Assembly: GCA_038025085.1 (NCBI GenBank)
Contig: CM076147.1
Location: 38,044,766 to 38,108,765 of the forward strand
Length of the DNA: 64,000 nucleotides
Direction: 5' to 3'
DNA from: Tetragonia tetragonoides
Taxonomy: Eukaryota; Streptophyta; Magnoliopsida; Caryophyllales; Aizoaceae
Position 1 is the stretch's first letter. Each line of letters begins with the position of its first letter. Of this stretch, positions 1 to 12,816 are shown one piece after another. The notes beneath the pieces are model-generated. The model saw only the letters and a list, made by a program, of their open reading frames with translations. It was not told the origin of the DNA and did not search any database. A program made the position numbers and the translations under genes.

Positions 1-2
1 CA

Positions 3-3000
3 ATGGCATCTCCAAATGATCTCATAAGCCCTCTTTCTGGCGCAATCAACCTTGTTCAATCAAACCCCGCTACATGGCAATCAGCAATTTTGTCAAACAT
101 TGCAATTTTTGTTCTGGGTTCTCCGATTTTGGTCACTGGACTTTCTCTTTCAGGCATTGTAGCTGCCTTCTTGTTGGGTACTCTTACATGGCGCGCTTTT
201 GGCCCACATGGGTTTCTTCTTGTTGCTGCTTATTTTGTTCTGGTATGTGTTGGATTTCTTATGAATATTAGATAATGAGTTAAACTGTTGATTTTTTATG
301 GGAGTTTTTGAAACGGGTCTTGTTTGTTTTGATTGGGAAGTTTAATTGATTGATGTTTTTGTTTGCATCTTGTTGATTTTACTGTTAATCTCATATGAGG
401 TTGTCTTATTTTCCAATTGTGATCTGCTTGTTGGGTTTTGATATAAATCTGTTTAGTAGCTGGTAGCAGTGTAAAACTTAGTCGGAGCTTCCAATGTAGA
501 TTTTGCTAGAAAAATGATGAAATTCAAACTTAGAAGTTAAATATGTAGAGAGTGCGGAGCATGTGTATATGGTGGTCGATGCAGTCAATAGTTGCATTGA
601 AATCTGAGTTTATATGTTCAAACATGACAACTGTCTGAAAGGAAAAGAGAAGAGCCCTTGAAAGAAGACTTATGAATGTTTGACATTCCTGTTTTCCATC
701 AATTTTATTCACCTTTGTCGCTTCCCTATTGCATTCTTTAAGGGCATGTTTGGATTGGGGGTAATGATTAAGGGGATAATGGAACAAATTAAAGGGTAAA
801 ATAGGAAGGTGGAGGTGGTGATGGGGTAATGATTAAGGGGGTTATAGAGGAAATGAAGGGAGAAAGGGGGGTAATGTATTACTCTAAGGGGAGGGTGCGT
901 AACTTTTACCCCCTAAATGGGGGGAATGATTACCCTCCTCTTCACAAAATCTAACACCCACCATCTCCCACACCCTCCATTTTAGCCTATAATTCTACCT
1001 ATTACCTCCTTAATCATTACCCTCATTCCAAGCATGCCCTAAGGGTTTAGAGAGTTATTGGACCTATAAAGAGTGGCCGTTAATGATTTCCGTACAGAGA
1101 ATTAGTTTCTCTTCTCAAGTATCTTGCCATGAAAATTATCTGAATTCTTCAAATGGACATTCAGGAGACTGGATAATTGATTTATATTATCTTGTCTTTC
1201 TTGTATTCTACAGAATAACAAGAGTACAAGACCTGTTGGCGTGTTCTCCTCCTTCATGCTATGTTACTAGTTCTCGTTTCCTTTAATTATGTCAATAGTA
1301 CGTCAAGCTAGTCGTTTTGACCGTGACATTCCTTTTTGGATCCTTAAGGGAACTGCAGCAACTAAGGTGAAGATGGCCCAGAAGGAGGCTCAAGGTGTTG
1401 CTGAGAAAAGGAAAGGAAGAAGAGGACCTGGCAGTGTAATTGGTTCAAGTGCAGCTGGGTGTGTTTGCGCCTACCTTTCAATATATGGAATAGGTGGGAA
1501 GGCAATGCTTCAACTTTGGCAACTCGGATTTGTTGCCAGCTTCTGCACTAAGCTGAGTGACACTGTTTCCAGTGAGATAGGGAAGGCATATGGAAAAACT
1601 ACGTAAGTCTTTAGTCTCTGCTTATAGTTACAGAGTTACTTACGTAGATCAAGCATCAATTCAAAGCTTTTAATACCAATCATTCTCATGAAGCAGTGAT
1701 ATCCAACTGACTGAGTAATTTTGGTAGATGCTATGTAAGAACATAACTGTATTATCATAATTCATAAGCTCTTTTTGAATATAAAGTTACCCTACAACTG
1801 TTAACCATAACTTGTCTTAGCATAATATGTTGGCAAACCAATTTAGAATGCTTACCAGTTGGTGTATGTGAGCAGGTACCTGGTGACAACATTCAAAGTG
1901 GTTCCCTGAGGAACAGAAGGTGCCGTAAGTGTTGAAGGGATTATCGCTGGACTTCTAGCTTCGATTCTTCTTGCCTTTGTTGGTTGCCTTACCGGCCAGG
2001 TTTTCCTCCTATCTACCCTGTACAATTGGTTTATTATGATAGTTATCTTGCATGGAGCGATGCCTATATGCACTTATTGATCAGCTAGACTCAGTATATG
2101 TAGGAAGCTTGTTGTCCATCTTCGGCATTTAAATGCTATGAAAGTTACTAGTTTGCAAGAAGAGCAGGACTACTTAATTGGACACATAACATAGTGAGTA
2201 ATTACCTCCATGCTCTTTCACCCTGTAGAAGGGTCCTCCCTTCACACATTCTTCACTATGTTCAAATGTTAATTTTACGGCATATACAACAACATTACCC
2301 CAGTGCCTCCAAAGAGGCTCCCGCCTAGGCAGCGTAAGGGGGGGTCGGTTGTACGCAACCTTACCCCTGTGAGGGTTTCACAGAGAGGCTGTTTCCGTTT
2401 GACCCGAGATTCGAAGTGCGACGACCATCGGCAACTTCACAATAAATAAGAAGTGCTGACAGTTTTATGAGCCATTTTGCTTTAGTCCACATATTCCAAA
2501 GCCAAAAAGTAGTGAAGCTTTTGGCCCCAATGGAAATGGTGGACATTGTTAATTTTACGGCATATGCAACTAGCTAATAGGCTTTGTCAATCAGATGAAG
2601 AAAGAAGTGAAAGGGAGACTGGATTCTGACAAATTGTGAATTAAATTATGTGCATCACAATAGTGGTGAGATGAGTTTGATAACATCTACTCTATCATGG
2701 CTGTTTAATTGGTCAATCCACTCTTTACAGTCACAGTATAACTAGTGCCTGTGTAGAAAGATGTCGATGATAAATCCTAGCAACACGAAGATTCTTCAGA
2801 GCTTTGTCAAGTTTGAAATTTCGGTACCTCTTATCTGAAACCCCACCCTGCGAAAGAGTCAGTCTTCATTTGCAAGTTTTGACAGTCCTAAATTGCAATT
2901 TTTTTATGCAGCTAATCTTTTAGTCAACTCTGCAAAGACAATTGAGCATTTTTCTGTTAGTTGGATTCCAAATCCAAAACGCAAACTCCTTGTTGGATTC

Positions 3001-4153
3001 AGCTATCTTCAGGCTTATAGTCAACTTATAAAATATATCTGAGTTTTTTTTGTCGTATTATGCCCTTGAAATACACCTTTTCTAATTCTCTTTCCGTGAA
3101 CACTAAAGTCTCTTTTTTCCCCTTTTTTATTCGGTCCTTCCCTCAAAGTTTCAGAGAAGCACCTGGTAGTACTCAAAGCTATTGACTACCAGCAGGTCCA
3201 GCACTACATGAGTCACTGAAGTTACACCATCATTATACCTTTGTTAGTATAAGTTTCATAGCCTTTTTGATAATAAAAAATTATTTTCTTCATATGTTAT
3301 GGCTTCAAAATGAATGATAAACAAATGATTAAATAATCTGCTACTTGATAAGACCTTCAAGATTGATCTTGGGTTGAAGTTAGCTTGACTCTGGGATGAA
3401 ATTCCAATTGGTACCCGAAGTGTGTAGAAGTACATGATTTTCCTTAATAATACTATAATCCTCATTATTCAAGGACCATCTGATATGTGTATGGACTGGA
3501 GAGCATTACTGATATTCTCCCAGTGACCAACTTTTTGATAGCTTCTCTCTGCTTAGAACTCTTTAGCAACATCATGAATATGGTAAGGCCTGGGACCCTG
3601 GGTGTAATAATCATGGTTGCAACTTGCAATGATATGCTTAAAATTGGAAAAAGAATGGATGAAAACATTTTTGGTATTTAAGGTGTGCATATAGTTTGGA
3701 AAATATACAGACAATAGCTCAATTGATACTTCCACTGTTTTTAATGGTATAATCCTGTTCTTTTTGGAAGCAGATTAATGCATCTGAAGCAGTTACCTGC
3801 GTATTAGCTTCTCAGATTGCTAATATTGGTGAAAGTGTCATTGGTGCTTCGCTCCAAGAGAAAGAAGGATTTCAATGGGTAGGTTATCATCTCTCAATCT
3901 CTATGTTCTTATCTGTCAGAAAGTTACCAAGCATTCTATAATGAGGTTGTTTAGGGAAGGGAGATGACTTGGACCAGTGGAGTTCCCTTGATCTGCTGGT
4001 TCATTATATTGCAACTGAATCTCTTACCTATTAATTCTATTCTTATTTTTTGTTTTCATTTAATTGCAGCTTAACAATGATGCTGTCAACGTCATCAATA
4101 TATCAATTGGCAGCATTTTGGCCATCTTGTTGCAGCGCGTTCTGCTGGCATAG
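3..4153 (+). CDS. VTE6: VTE6-like phytyl-phosphate kinase (DUF92), 5' partial, with an in-frame stop in exon 3
   Basis: Exons read at 3-242, 1349-1602, 1876-1999, 3774-3878 and 4070-4153, all GT-AG, phases 0/2/0/0, giving 268 residues plus TAG. The protein is a multi-span membrane protein of the DUF92/TMEM19 family. Signatures include GTAATKVKMAQKEAQGVAEK, SSFCTK-like SFCTKLSDTVSSEIGKAYGK, and a C-terminal NVINISIGSILAILLQ. In Arabidopsis VTE6 makes phytyl diphosphate from phytyl phosphate in the plastid envelope for tocopherol synthesis. The plastid transit peptide must lie left of the window, so the ATG at 3 is probably internal. Codon 1907-1909 in exon 3 is TGA where Arabidopsis has Arg (VPRGTEGA). 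The frame before and after is conserved and continues to the normal C-terminus. As written the gene would give a truncated protein. It may be a recent nonsense allele (CGA to TGA) or a base-call error. Introns 1 and 3 host a MITE and a SINE. Confidence 0.9.
742..1039. mobile_element. Tourist/Harbinger-like MITE in VTE6 intron 1
   Basis: The two ends are inverted copies: GGGCATGTTTGGATTGGGGG at the left, and the reverse complement of GGGCATGCTTGGAATGAGGG at the right. Both continue into GTAATGATTAAGG. The element is flanked by a TAA on each side (739-741 and 1040-1042), the 3-bp duplication expected for PIF/Harbinger MITEs. It has no coding capacity. Confidence 0.8.
2267..2570 (-). mobile_element. 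Au-like tRNA-derived SINE in VTE6 intron 3, with long target duplication
   Basis: On the minus strand the body shows a B-box-like CTTCGAATC, then the GGGTAAGGTTGCGTACAACC core typical of Au SINEs, and ends in a short GTTGTTGTA tail. The 24-bp flanks at 2267-2290 and 2547-2570 match at 23 of 24 positions. They are a target-site duplication, which marks a fairly recent insertion. Confidence 0.8.
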
Positions 4154-6070
4154 CTGGAAAATATAGAGTTCCAAACTCCACGTCTACAATACCTGTACTT
4201 ATTTCTGAGTGAGAGTATCTTTGCTGTATGATCCTTCAAGGTATGTCAATTGTGGCTGTGAAGTCATCCCCTTATGAGACTGCTAAAAGTTTTTACTGCT
4301 CTATCTTGTTTTTACGAGTAACCTCATTAAGGGTCGGAGTCTAGTGTTTGCATCAGTTTTTATCTTTAGAAGTACATATACTAAGAAGCCCTGTGGGTGG
4401 TTCCTTTTTCTCTTTAGCCTCGAAGATGGGGAAGACTACATTGGTCATCCTCAACTTGGCAGAAACCGCCTTTTATTTACCCTTTGTTGTAATCAGCCAC
4501 TTTTTATAAAAAAGAAATATGGTTTGTCAAGATCCACCTTCTACAAATGTTTTTCCATAACGATAGCTGCCTTGTGGTCTTCTGATGACTGATTTGCGCT
4601 TCTTGAGTTGCATGTGCCTCGATATATTAATTTTTTTTCTCTGATCCTAGCCTATTTTCTGAAATTCAACGATCCTTTCCCTTATGTGTGGTGATGGACT
4701 TTCCGTAAGCTCTTTCTATTTTATGAGGCAAGTGCAGCTCACTCCAGGAAAAATGGTCACCCCAATGTCCTTTCTTCACCAGAAAAGAGTGACAAAAGAC
4801 TCAAGTTTGGTTAAGAAAAAGAACTTTAAAAAAAGGTGGTTAATTTCGAAAAGAGATCTATAATTAGTTGTTTCTGACTTAAACTACTCAAAGTAAATTT
4901 CCATTACTTGATATCTAAAAACTAAATTGTCTCCTCAGATTTGTGTGAAAGAGAGAAACATTGATGTGTTGAGCAGTAGATCATACATTTCTGGAGCATC
5001 GAAGACTCGCCAGGGAAGTTGCTAGACCAAACTAGTCTTGAAAGTGGTAGTGACCTCGGCTTGTGATATCATCAGTCATTATACCAACTACTCCGTACTA
5101 CTTTTCTTGCAAAGAGATCCAGAATGGAGTGGCACTGGAACCATAGAGATTGAGCACTTCATTTTCTCATCAGAGCATACATTTATTATGAAATGGAGAG
5201 GAAAGTCGGATTGTTTCTGACTTTTGATGCAGAGATGTAGATTATTTAAGTAACACGTCAAATACTGATGTTTGTATTGCATCTGACTGAAGAAAAGCTT
5301 ATTGAGGTAATTTGAAATGGAGAGCAAAGTCAGATTTACTTGTTTTTGACTATTGATGCAGAGATGTGTATTTAGTTAACTCGTCAATGTCTGTATTGCA
5401 TCTGACTGAAGAAAAGCTCAGGCGCGGTTGAGTTATTAAGCTATTTGTTAAAGTTTCCTTGCACATTACTTCAATAGACTCAAGGAATCCTGTCTCTTTC
5501 CTAGACTGTGCACTTAGGGAACGTTCTAACAAATTTTGCTGAACTATTGATTTCAGATCGTCACCTTTTCACTAAGCTACAGATTCAAGGCACACACTTC
5601 AAAGTTAAACACATATCTGAGTAGCAGTGAATACTTACATAATCATCACTTAGTTGTCCTAACCCAATACCCATATCGGTTAAAGAACACAGTACAAACA
5701 GAACAAAATAGCAAGTCTCCTGAACATTAGACAGAGCAAAGAGAAAGACATTTAGACACGAATCATTGTCAAGTAAACCTACTTTCTCAGTACTACAGAA
5801 ACAGTGATTTCTATAAGACTTCCCTACTTATTTTATATTCACACTGAAATACAGAAGCTGTTATCACTAGTGGATTCAGCAATATCTCCTGTCGATTCTT
5901 AGGTCATATTCAAAACATATCATACTTAATTAACAAATCCTATCTATTGGGGTGCAAACCACAAGCAGATAACTAAGCTATCCTCGGAACAAAACCACTC
6001 GGTATCTGGAAATGCATTGGTGGACTGTGCCGAATTTTGAGCAGATTATCAGTAGCATCTTAGGTGATGA
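4154..6070. other. Intergenic region between the convergent VTE6 and BBX22 genes
   Basis: It holds the 3' UTRs of both neighbours and no coding exon that I can recognise. The only structure noted is the tandem duplication at 5210-5418. Confidence 0.6.
5210..5418. repeat. Tandem duplication, ~119-bp period
   Basis: The block ending in ATTGCATCTGACTGAAGAAA occurs at 5276 and again at 5395. Each copy is preceded by a diverged GATGCAGAGATGT segment. Two copies are visible. Confidence 0.7.
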
Positions 6071-8915
6071 CTAGAATTGCCTTCTTCTTTTCCCAGCATT
6101 GCGGTTCGGTTGATATTGGTGACTATTTGGTGCTGACCAACATATATCAGGCACAAACACTGCACTCTCAGCTAATTCCTGTGAATTTTTAGGCCAATAT
6201 AACCCTGATGCTGTGGGAGGTGAGGGAACCTGCGGCACAGTCCAGGAAACATCTGGCACCTGACCCAACCGGTCATCACTGTCCAAATCATCTTCAAAGG
6301 ACCTCAAGAATGAACAGGAGTCTGACTCTCCAAGCTTCCCGCTATCAGCCTATTATAAATAGAAGATTTGTCAAACCAACAGACTCAGTAAATCAAGAAT
6401 TAACATACATGTTAGGAGCCCTCAGAATTCAGTTAAGATGAGACACGAAGAGAAGGTGCTCCCAAACATAAAAGTTAAAACTAACATTTTCATGGATAAA
6501 TAAGCTAATGACAAAACCCAGTGCACTAGCAGAGCAGGCATCTACAGCCCATTATAAAAGACAAGCAATGCCACAGTTACAACTTACAAACTATCCAGCT
6601 TGAGAAACTGTAATGATATACAAGGATGGTTGCATAAGAAAACGGATTATCAAACAGGTGTGTTTTGGAGACCCGCAAACTCCTATTATAAGTGAACGCC
6701 CTTATTTTGTTTATTTTTCTGCTCATAGGTGGATGGGCATTAGTTTGGGATGTTATTTCTGACAATCAAGTTTTCTCAGAACTTAAGTTATTATTAGCAG
6801 TTAACAGTATCAAAGAAATAATCAATTACAAGCAACTCATCTGGATGGACTTAAAAGTTGATGGAATTTGACTATTTGGATCCCAGAGAAGGATTAATTC
6901 AACAGGCAAGAGACACTCAAAATGGGGTTTTAATTCAACACCTATGTAATGTACATTTTTTGAAGGGTGTTTACCTATTGTTTCATCCGTCAAACTTCTA
7001 ATAGTCTTAAGACCTCTTAAGAATGCTGAAGCACACACAGCAGCAAGGACCAACAAGTTAGCAAATGCCTAGACAGTGATTCATCCACAATTCATCCACT
7101 ATCATACCTCCTAGACTACTTGAGTGGCAGTTCAATCACAGCACAATAGGTTCGTAGTTTGTCTGACTTGCAAATTGTGATGTGGGTACCCTTAGCGAAT
7201 GTGCCTATATGGACAAATTAACAATTACGAGCATACCTTTGATGATGCATTTTCTGTGAAACCATAATTGTCGTGGAACTCACTCATTCCAAGAAATTCA
7301 TCTATACACCACTGTGAAAGATTTCCTGCAGCAGAACCACCAGCAAAGTTCATCCTCGATTGGGTCAAGTCCTCGAGGGTACCACTTTGAATAGGTTGTA
7401 CTTTGGCGACTTCACTGGCCACGGACATTGGAGTGCTCCTCTTAGATGGCGTCAACGCCCCAACTCCACTTTGAACCGGGCGTGCTCGGTCATATTGGTT
7501 CGTGGTTGATGTAGGCACAGTCCTTTTAGGTGCAGCACGGATTTCAGTATCTGAGACTCTCTCCCCGGAATGAGTTTTATCTCCTGATGAACTAGAACCG
7601 AGCTCTGCAGGTTCAAGACCCACTTTTACTCCAGTTAACAGAAATCTTTGATGGGCTGAGACAAAGGGATTTGCAGTGTGGATGGCAACATCACATTTTC
7701 TGCAAAGCAGAGCTCTATCTTCTACACAAAAAAAGTAGCCAACTGCTTCCTGCACCATATTCCACATTACATCACCACTGGTTTAGTTAGTACTTAGTAG
7801 GCAAAAACAATTGCAGTAACTCTGTAACACCATGAACAATAACTGCACTCAAAAAGAAATATGGTGGTCTGTAAAGCCACACGAACCAACCTAGCCCACA
7901 AGCAGTTAATTTGCAAGACATATTTGCTAAGGCTAACAACATCATACTCCATACATGTACACATAGTCCAGAACATACATCCTTCTATCAATATATCATT
8001 CCACAATTCCAATTTGACATATTACCCTTGAATCCTTGATTTTGATGCAATGTTAACTGACAATATATGATCAAGCTCAAACAGAGATTCCCACCTAAAT
8101 ACCAACAACCAATGAGTGGCGCAACTCATAAAACTCATACATGCTCAACTATGTCATTTTTAATGCGGGAAAATTTCAATTTCCATTTCCAAGAAAATCA
8201 ATGAATCTAAGAATTGGATTTTTATCAACATTGAGTCATTGAAAAACCCAATACTTACATTGACACGCCGACAATTTTGGAACCTTGATACGATCACCAA
8301 CATCAAAAATTAAGACTTGCCTTAGCATTTCAACATTCGACAACTTCAATCAAAAACTCCTTATTAGTCAGTATACAAAATGAGTCTGAGCACTGAGCCA
8401 TTTGACTGAACCTCAACAGGGATAATTGGTACCACCAAAACCAGAATTAAAAGAACCATTACTATAAAATTAGCACTCAAAATGCTGTAAACACAAGTAG
8501 CAATGCAAAATCATTTCATTATCAGCAATCACCGGAACAATACAGATTAAACGCCAGCAACAATCCAAAAATCGAATCAATCTTCAAACTGGATAACCCC
8601 CCCCCCCAATTTTATTTTATTTAACTATTCGTACAAATCACTTTCAACAACAGATAAGCATACACAACCCTAAATTCAACAAGCATAAAAAAAAATTAGA
8701 AAAAAAAAAAAAAAGGGAACAGCAAGGCAAACCTGACAAATGTCACATTTGGGCATTTGAGATGAATTTTGAGAGAGAGAAACCCGCTGGTGCTTACTAG
8801 CAAGCTTATTCGCCGCATGGATCTTCTCGTCGCACTCGTCGCACAACGCCGCCTCATCAGCACAACAAAGCACGGTAGCCTCAGCCGTGTCACACACGTT
8901 ACACTGAATCTTCAT
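6071..8915 (-). CDS. BBX22: Double B-box zinc-finger transcription regulator, BBX22/LZF1 type
   Basis: Three exons at 8733-8915, 7237-7749 and 6071-6349, all introns phase 0, give 324 residues. The start ATG at 8913-8915 opens with MKIQCNVCDTAEATVLCC, exactly the family N-terminus. B-box 1 is residues ~1-47. B-box 2 is residues ~57-101 (CDICQ, then CRKCDVAIHTANP), ending in AHQRFLLTGVKVGLE. The C-terminus has the conserved SWTVPQVPSPPTASGLYWPK and ends GKRRRQF, as in Arabidopsis BBX22. That protein acts with HY5 and is turned over by COP1 in light signalling; the VP pair fits COP1 docking. All zinc ligands are present and I see no lesion. A MULE sits about 0.7 kb upstream of the ATG. The exact paralogue is inferred from the C-terminal motifs. 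Confidence 0.92.
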
Positions 8916-9328
8916 CTCAAAAAACTAACTAACTCAATGATCTCTTTCTCTCTCTCTAGAAATCTCTTACAATAAGAATCTATCTAGAAATCTATTACAA
9001 TAAGAATCTATCTAGAAATCTCTATTAAACCCTAAAAACTAGAAGAGAGGAGAGAGAAAATTAAAGGGTGGGAACTTTTCTGCTTTTAATTTTTGGGAGG
9101 GTTGGGTTCAGTGAACGTGGAAGCTAAGTGAACGCACCGAATGAATAATATTGGAGAGAGAAAATCAAAAGGAAAATGGAAAGGTGTTGAAAGAGTAGGG
9201 GAAGAAGACTGTAAGAGAACGAGAAACGGAGATATTTTGGGTAATTGAGGATAATATTAATTAAACAAGAAATAAATTGAAATTGGGAAACGGAAAAAAG
9301 GGGCCAGTAATAGCAAAATGGGGGCAAA

Positions 9329-9334
9329 CACGTG
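9329..9334. promoter_or_regulatory. G-box CACGTG upstream of BBX22
   Basis: A perfect palindromic CACGTG lies about 415 bp upstream of the BBX22 start. G-boxes are HY5/PIF binding sites, and BBX22 is a light-regulated gene in Arabidopsis. Function here is inferred. Confidence 0.45.
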
Positions 9335-9629
9335 TTAGTTAAGTAGTTGAAGTTAATGGACACGGGAAATTCCGGACACATTAGTACCTCAAATGGAGTA
9401 CTCAGTAAGCATGGAGTAGATTTTTCTCTCTCCTCTACTACTCCGTCCTCGCTGGCTTCGGTTGGCTGTTAGAATCAGGAAAGCACTTGCCATTGGCCGT
9501 CATTAAAGATCTTTTCTTTTTCTCCCATTGGTCAAGGTGTCTCGAGTGCGCGATCTTTCTTTCTTCCATTTCGGAAAACAAAAAAAAAAAAAAATTAAAA
9601 GTTGTGAAGAAAAATCTGAAATGTTTTTG

Positions 9630-9689
9630 TGAATTGCTAAATACCGCCCCTTTTTACTAGGTACCGCCCCCCACTTTCCAATTTTACCC
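9630..9689 (+). repeat. MULE left terminal inverted repeat
   Basis: It reads TTGCTAAATACCGCCCC, then TTTTTACTAGGTACCGCCCC, then CCAATTTTACCC. It pairs with 16110-16172 in reverse orientation, with scattered mismatches. Confidence 0.85.
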
Positions 9690-9788
9690 TCACCCACCCC
9701 TCTTCCTCACTCATCCACTCTCACTCATCCTCTCTTCCTCACTCATCCTCACCACCACACCATCACACCGGCAACCACCACCACCACC

Positions 9789-10183
9789 ATGTCAAGTGCT
9801 AGCGGCAGCGGCGACAGAGGTTTCGACGGCGAGGGAGGCGGCGACCGAAGGCGCAGGGGGGTAACTTTTCGAAATTTTTTTTTTTTTTTGTTTGAATTGA
9901 ATTTTTTTTTTTTTTTTTGCGTCGAGCGTCTGCCGGTCGCGACTCACCCTTGGGTGAGTCGCCTGAGACCGGCGACTCGCCCAAGGGTGGTCGCCGGACG
10001 CAGACGACTCACCTTTGGGTTAGTCGAGATCGGCCGACGACTCACCCTTGGGCGAGTCGCCGGTCTCAGGCGACTCACCCAAGGGTGAGTCGCGATCGGC
10101 GAACGACTCACCCTTGGGTGAGTCGCGATCGGCGGACGACTCACCTTTGGGTGAGTCGCCTGAGGCCGGACGACCGACACAAA

Positions 10184-10263
<80 letters not shown>

Positions 10264-10272
10264 CATTATTTA

Positions 10273-10310
<38 letters not shown>

Positions 10311-10366
10311 TATTGTTATTATTATTATTATTATTATTTATTGTTATTATTATTATTTATTGTTTA

Positions 10367-10398
<32 letters not shown>

Positions 10399-10427
10399 TA
10401 TTCTTATTGTTATTATTATTATTTATC

Positions 10428-10511
<84 letters not shown>

Positions 10512-12474
10512 GATTATTGTTTAATTAATTAAAAATGTGAAATGATAGATGGGAGGAGCCGGTAAATCGCTACCTCGGTTATTTAGTGAACTAGCTGGTT
10601 CAGGACCGCGTCACACGAGGACGCGCGGGATTGATGCCTCTGTACGGAGACAGAGAGAGGCAGTTCGGATGAGGGAGATGACTGCTGAGCAAGACGATTA
10701 CGCAACTAGCGAGTTCTACTCGAGTGACCAAGACGATGATGAGATTGGCGTCGAATTATCCTCAGATTGGCGCGTGGTGAAGGGCAGAGGCGGTAGGTTT
10801 GTTAGTACTGGGTCGTCCAGTACTGGCAAACGATCTAGAGCGGAGGACGACACTACGTGGCTTGTTACAGAGCCTGTGGAGGGTGGGCCGGCGGATGATA
10901 GCGTCATACCGAGCTTCCTGGGCCACGTAGCGTCTCGTGTGTGGAATGGAGAGACGAGGGGTCTCTTGAAGTGTCAGAACCGATGGAATGTCTGTCATCG
11001 GCTGAGTCAGTGGCGAGCGGAGATGTCGGCCGAGATGAGGGCCCGGATCGAGGGGACTGGGTTATCACACCTGGCAGACATTATGTTCAGACATATTGAC
11101 TTCCCCCTGATATCTGCATTCGTGGAAAGGTGGCAGCCGGATACGAACTCGTTCCACATGCCGTTCGGAGAGATGACGATCATGTTGCACGATGTATGGC
11201 ATATTCTTCGGATTCCTGTAGACGGACAGCTCATTTTCAATGAGGGACGGGATGGGCAGCTGCAGATGGCGGCCATGGAGGTTCTCGGGGTAAGCCGAGA
11301 GGAACTGATGTGTAGCCACTGGCAGGGCGGTGCGGTCCTCACGGAGTCGGTTTTTGAGCTTTGCCGTGAGCAAGTGGAGGACAACCAGGCGATAGCTTGG
11401 ATGTGGTTACTTATTGGATCCACCTTGTTTGTCGACAAGAGTGGTAACCGTATTAGACCCTCCTGCGTGATGGAGGTGATGGACAACGGTGTCGATATGG
11501 TGCATGACTTCTCTTGGGGATCTGCTGCCCTCGCCTTCCTATATCGTCAGCTCGGTATAGCTAGTCGCGGGGATTCTCAGGGCATCTGCGGATGCCTAAC
11601 TCTCCTCCAGGCATGGATATACGAGTACTTTCCCTGCTTCCGACCTCATCGGGAGCGGATGGTTGTCGGGGACGACGAGGCTCCCCGTGCATCCGTATGG
11701 GGTGCCCTGGCTGAGGGCAAGGACGTGGTTCGACTGCACTCCTTACGTACACGCTTGGATCATCTGCGAGCGACAGAGGTACGTCATTTAGTTATCGGTG
11801 TTCATGATTTATTTCGTCGTTTGCTATGTTTTTTTACTTCACTGTAACTTTCAACATTTCTATGTAGGTGGTGTGGCTGTCGTACGGTTCTAACCCGGCA
11901 GTATCTGTACCGAGGACTGTATTCATGGGGTGGCTACAGTATCGGGATATTATCGAACCGTACATGCCTGGTCGTTGTTTACGACAAATCGGGTACGTAC
12001 AGAGTATCCCGACCCCGATCTTTAGGCCAGTCAAAGCGATCAGGTCATGGAGCAGTCGTTCGTACAAGGTTGTCTTCCCCGAACGGATCTCATCTGATGC
12101 TTGGCGTATGTTCCCGGGATTTTACATTCTTAGTCTCCATGGGTTTCAGGCATCCACGTCAGATCCCACAGCATGTACGGATGACTACCTCGCATGGTAC
12201 TACCATCACTCCCACCCTCGGCTGATACCTGACGCTGCAGCACCTGTGATTCCTCCACGATCCAACAGCGATTATGTAAGTGATTAACTAAAATATATAT
12301 ATTTTTACGTATTACATATCTCTGAACTCAGACTCATTGTTACTTTTTTTGCAGTGGGTGAATCGTATAGCCGTCGGATTTGAGTCTTACATTACTTCGC
12401 TTCCTCCGGAGCAAGCGGAAGGTCCTCGATCATTTATGGACGAGTTTATGAGAGATTGGCGGGCTGCCAAATGA
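9789..12474 (+). CDS. Plant mobile domain (PMD/MAIN-like) protein of the MULE
   Basis: Four exons at 9789-9860, 10549-11778, 11868-12275 and 12355-12474, all phase 0, give 609 residues. Exon 1 encodes a 24-residue Gly/Arg-rich leader (MSSASGSGDRGFDGEGGGDR). Exon 2 could also start alone at the ATG at 10549. An acidic, Ser-rich stretch (~residues 60-130) is followed by the plant mobile domain. The domain core is FPLISAFVERWQPDTNSFHM, then MPFGEMTIMLHDVWHILRIP and VDGQLIF. This domain occurs in MAIN/MAIL1 genome-maintenance proteins and in many transposons; its biochemical role is unknown. The gene converges on the transposase gene of the same element. Intron 1 (9861-10548) holds the palindrome array and the TTA tract. 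The 38-bp minisatellite follows the stop. The product is identified by family resemblance; function is not claimed. Confidence 0.82.
9941..10157. repeat. Palindromic minisatellite, left arm of MULE (~7 units)
   Basis: Units of ~37 bp are built around the near-perfect palindrome GACTCACCCTTGGGTGAGTC and its variants, separated by GATCGGC- or CTGAGACCGG-type spacers. The array lies in intron 1 of the mobile-domain gene. Its counterpart is at 15713-15894. Confidence 0.85.
10183..10513 (+). repeat. (TTA)n microsatellite, ~330 bp
   Basis: Almost pure TTA/ATT triplets with rare TTTATTG interruptions. It lies in intron 1 of the mobile-domain gene. Confidence 0.95.
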
Positions 12475-12540
12475 TGTATTGACCCTAGATGAATTTGTTA
12501 TATATTTATATAAGAGTTTCATTGTTATTGTTATTTATTT

Positions 12541-12720
12541 GTGTTATTGTGATTTGTTGTTTGTTATTTACATTTTTTGTGTTATTGTAATTTGTTGTTT
12601 GTTATTTACATTTTTTGTTTTATTGTAATTTGTTGTTTGTTATTTACATTTTTTGTTTTATTGTAATTTGTTGTTTGTTATTTACATTTTTTTTTTTATT
12701 GTAATTTGTTGTTTTATTTA
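12541..12720. repeat. 38-bp minisatellite between the two convergent MULE genes
   Basis: The unit carries GTTATTGTAATTTGTTGTTT followed by GTTATTTACATTTTTT. About 4.5 copies repeat every 38 bp between the two stop codons (12474 and 12817). It may act in the 3' ends of both genes, but that is inference. Confidence 0.8.
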
Positions 12721-12816
12721 CCTCCAATAATCACGACCACTCTCCACATGCAAAATATAACAATCACACAAAAATGTGACAATGATATAAGTATAACAAT
12801 CACGCAAAACATTCAA

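Noticed and set aside
3487..3681. Plus-strand frame in VTE6 intron 3 that could be an extra exon
   Set aside because: Exons 3 and 4 join in phase 0 to give the family sequence without it.
9917..10532. Open frames with long runs of I, Y or L across the TTA tract
   Set aside because: Triplet repeats have no stops in several frames. The palindrome repeats upstream are also open by periodicity. The splice-consistent gene model places all of this in an intron.
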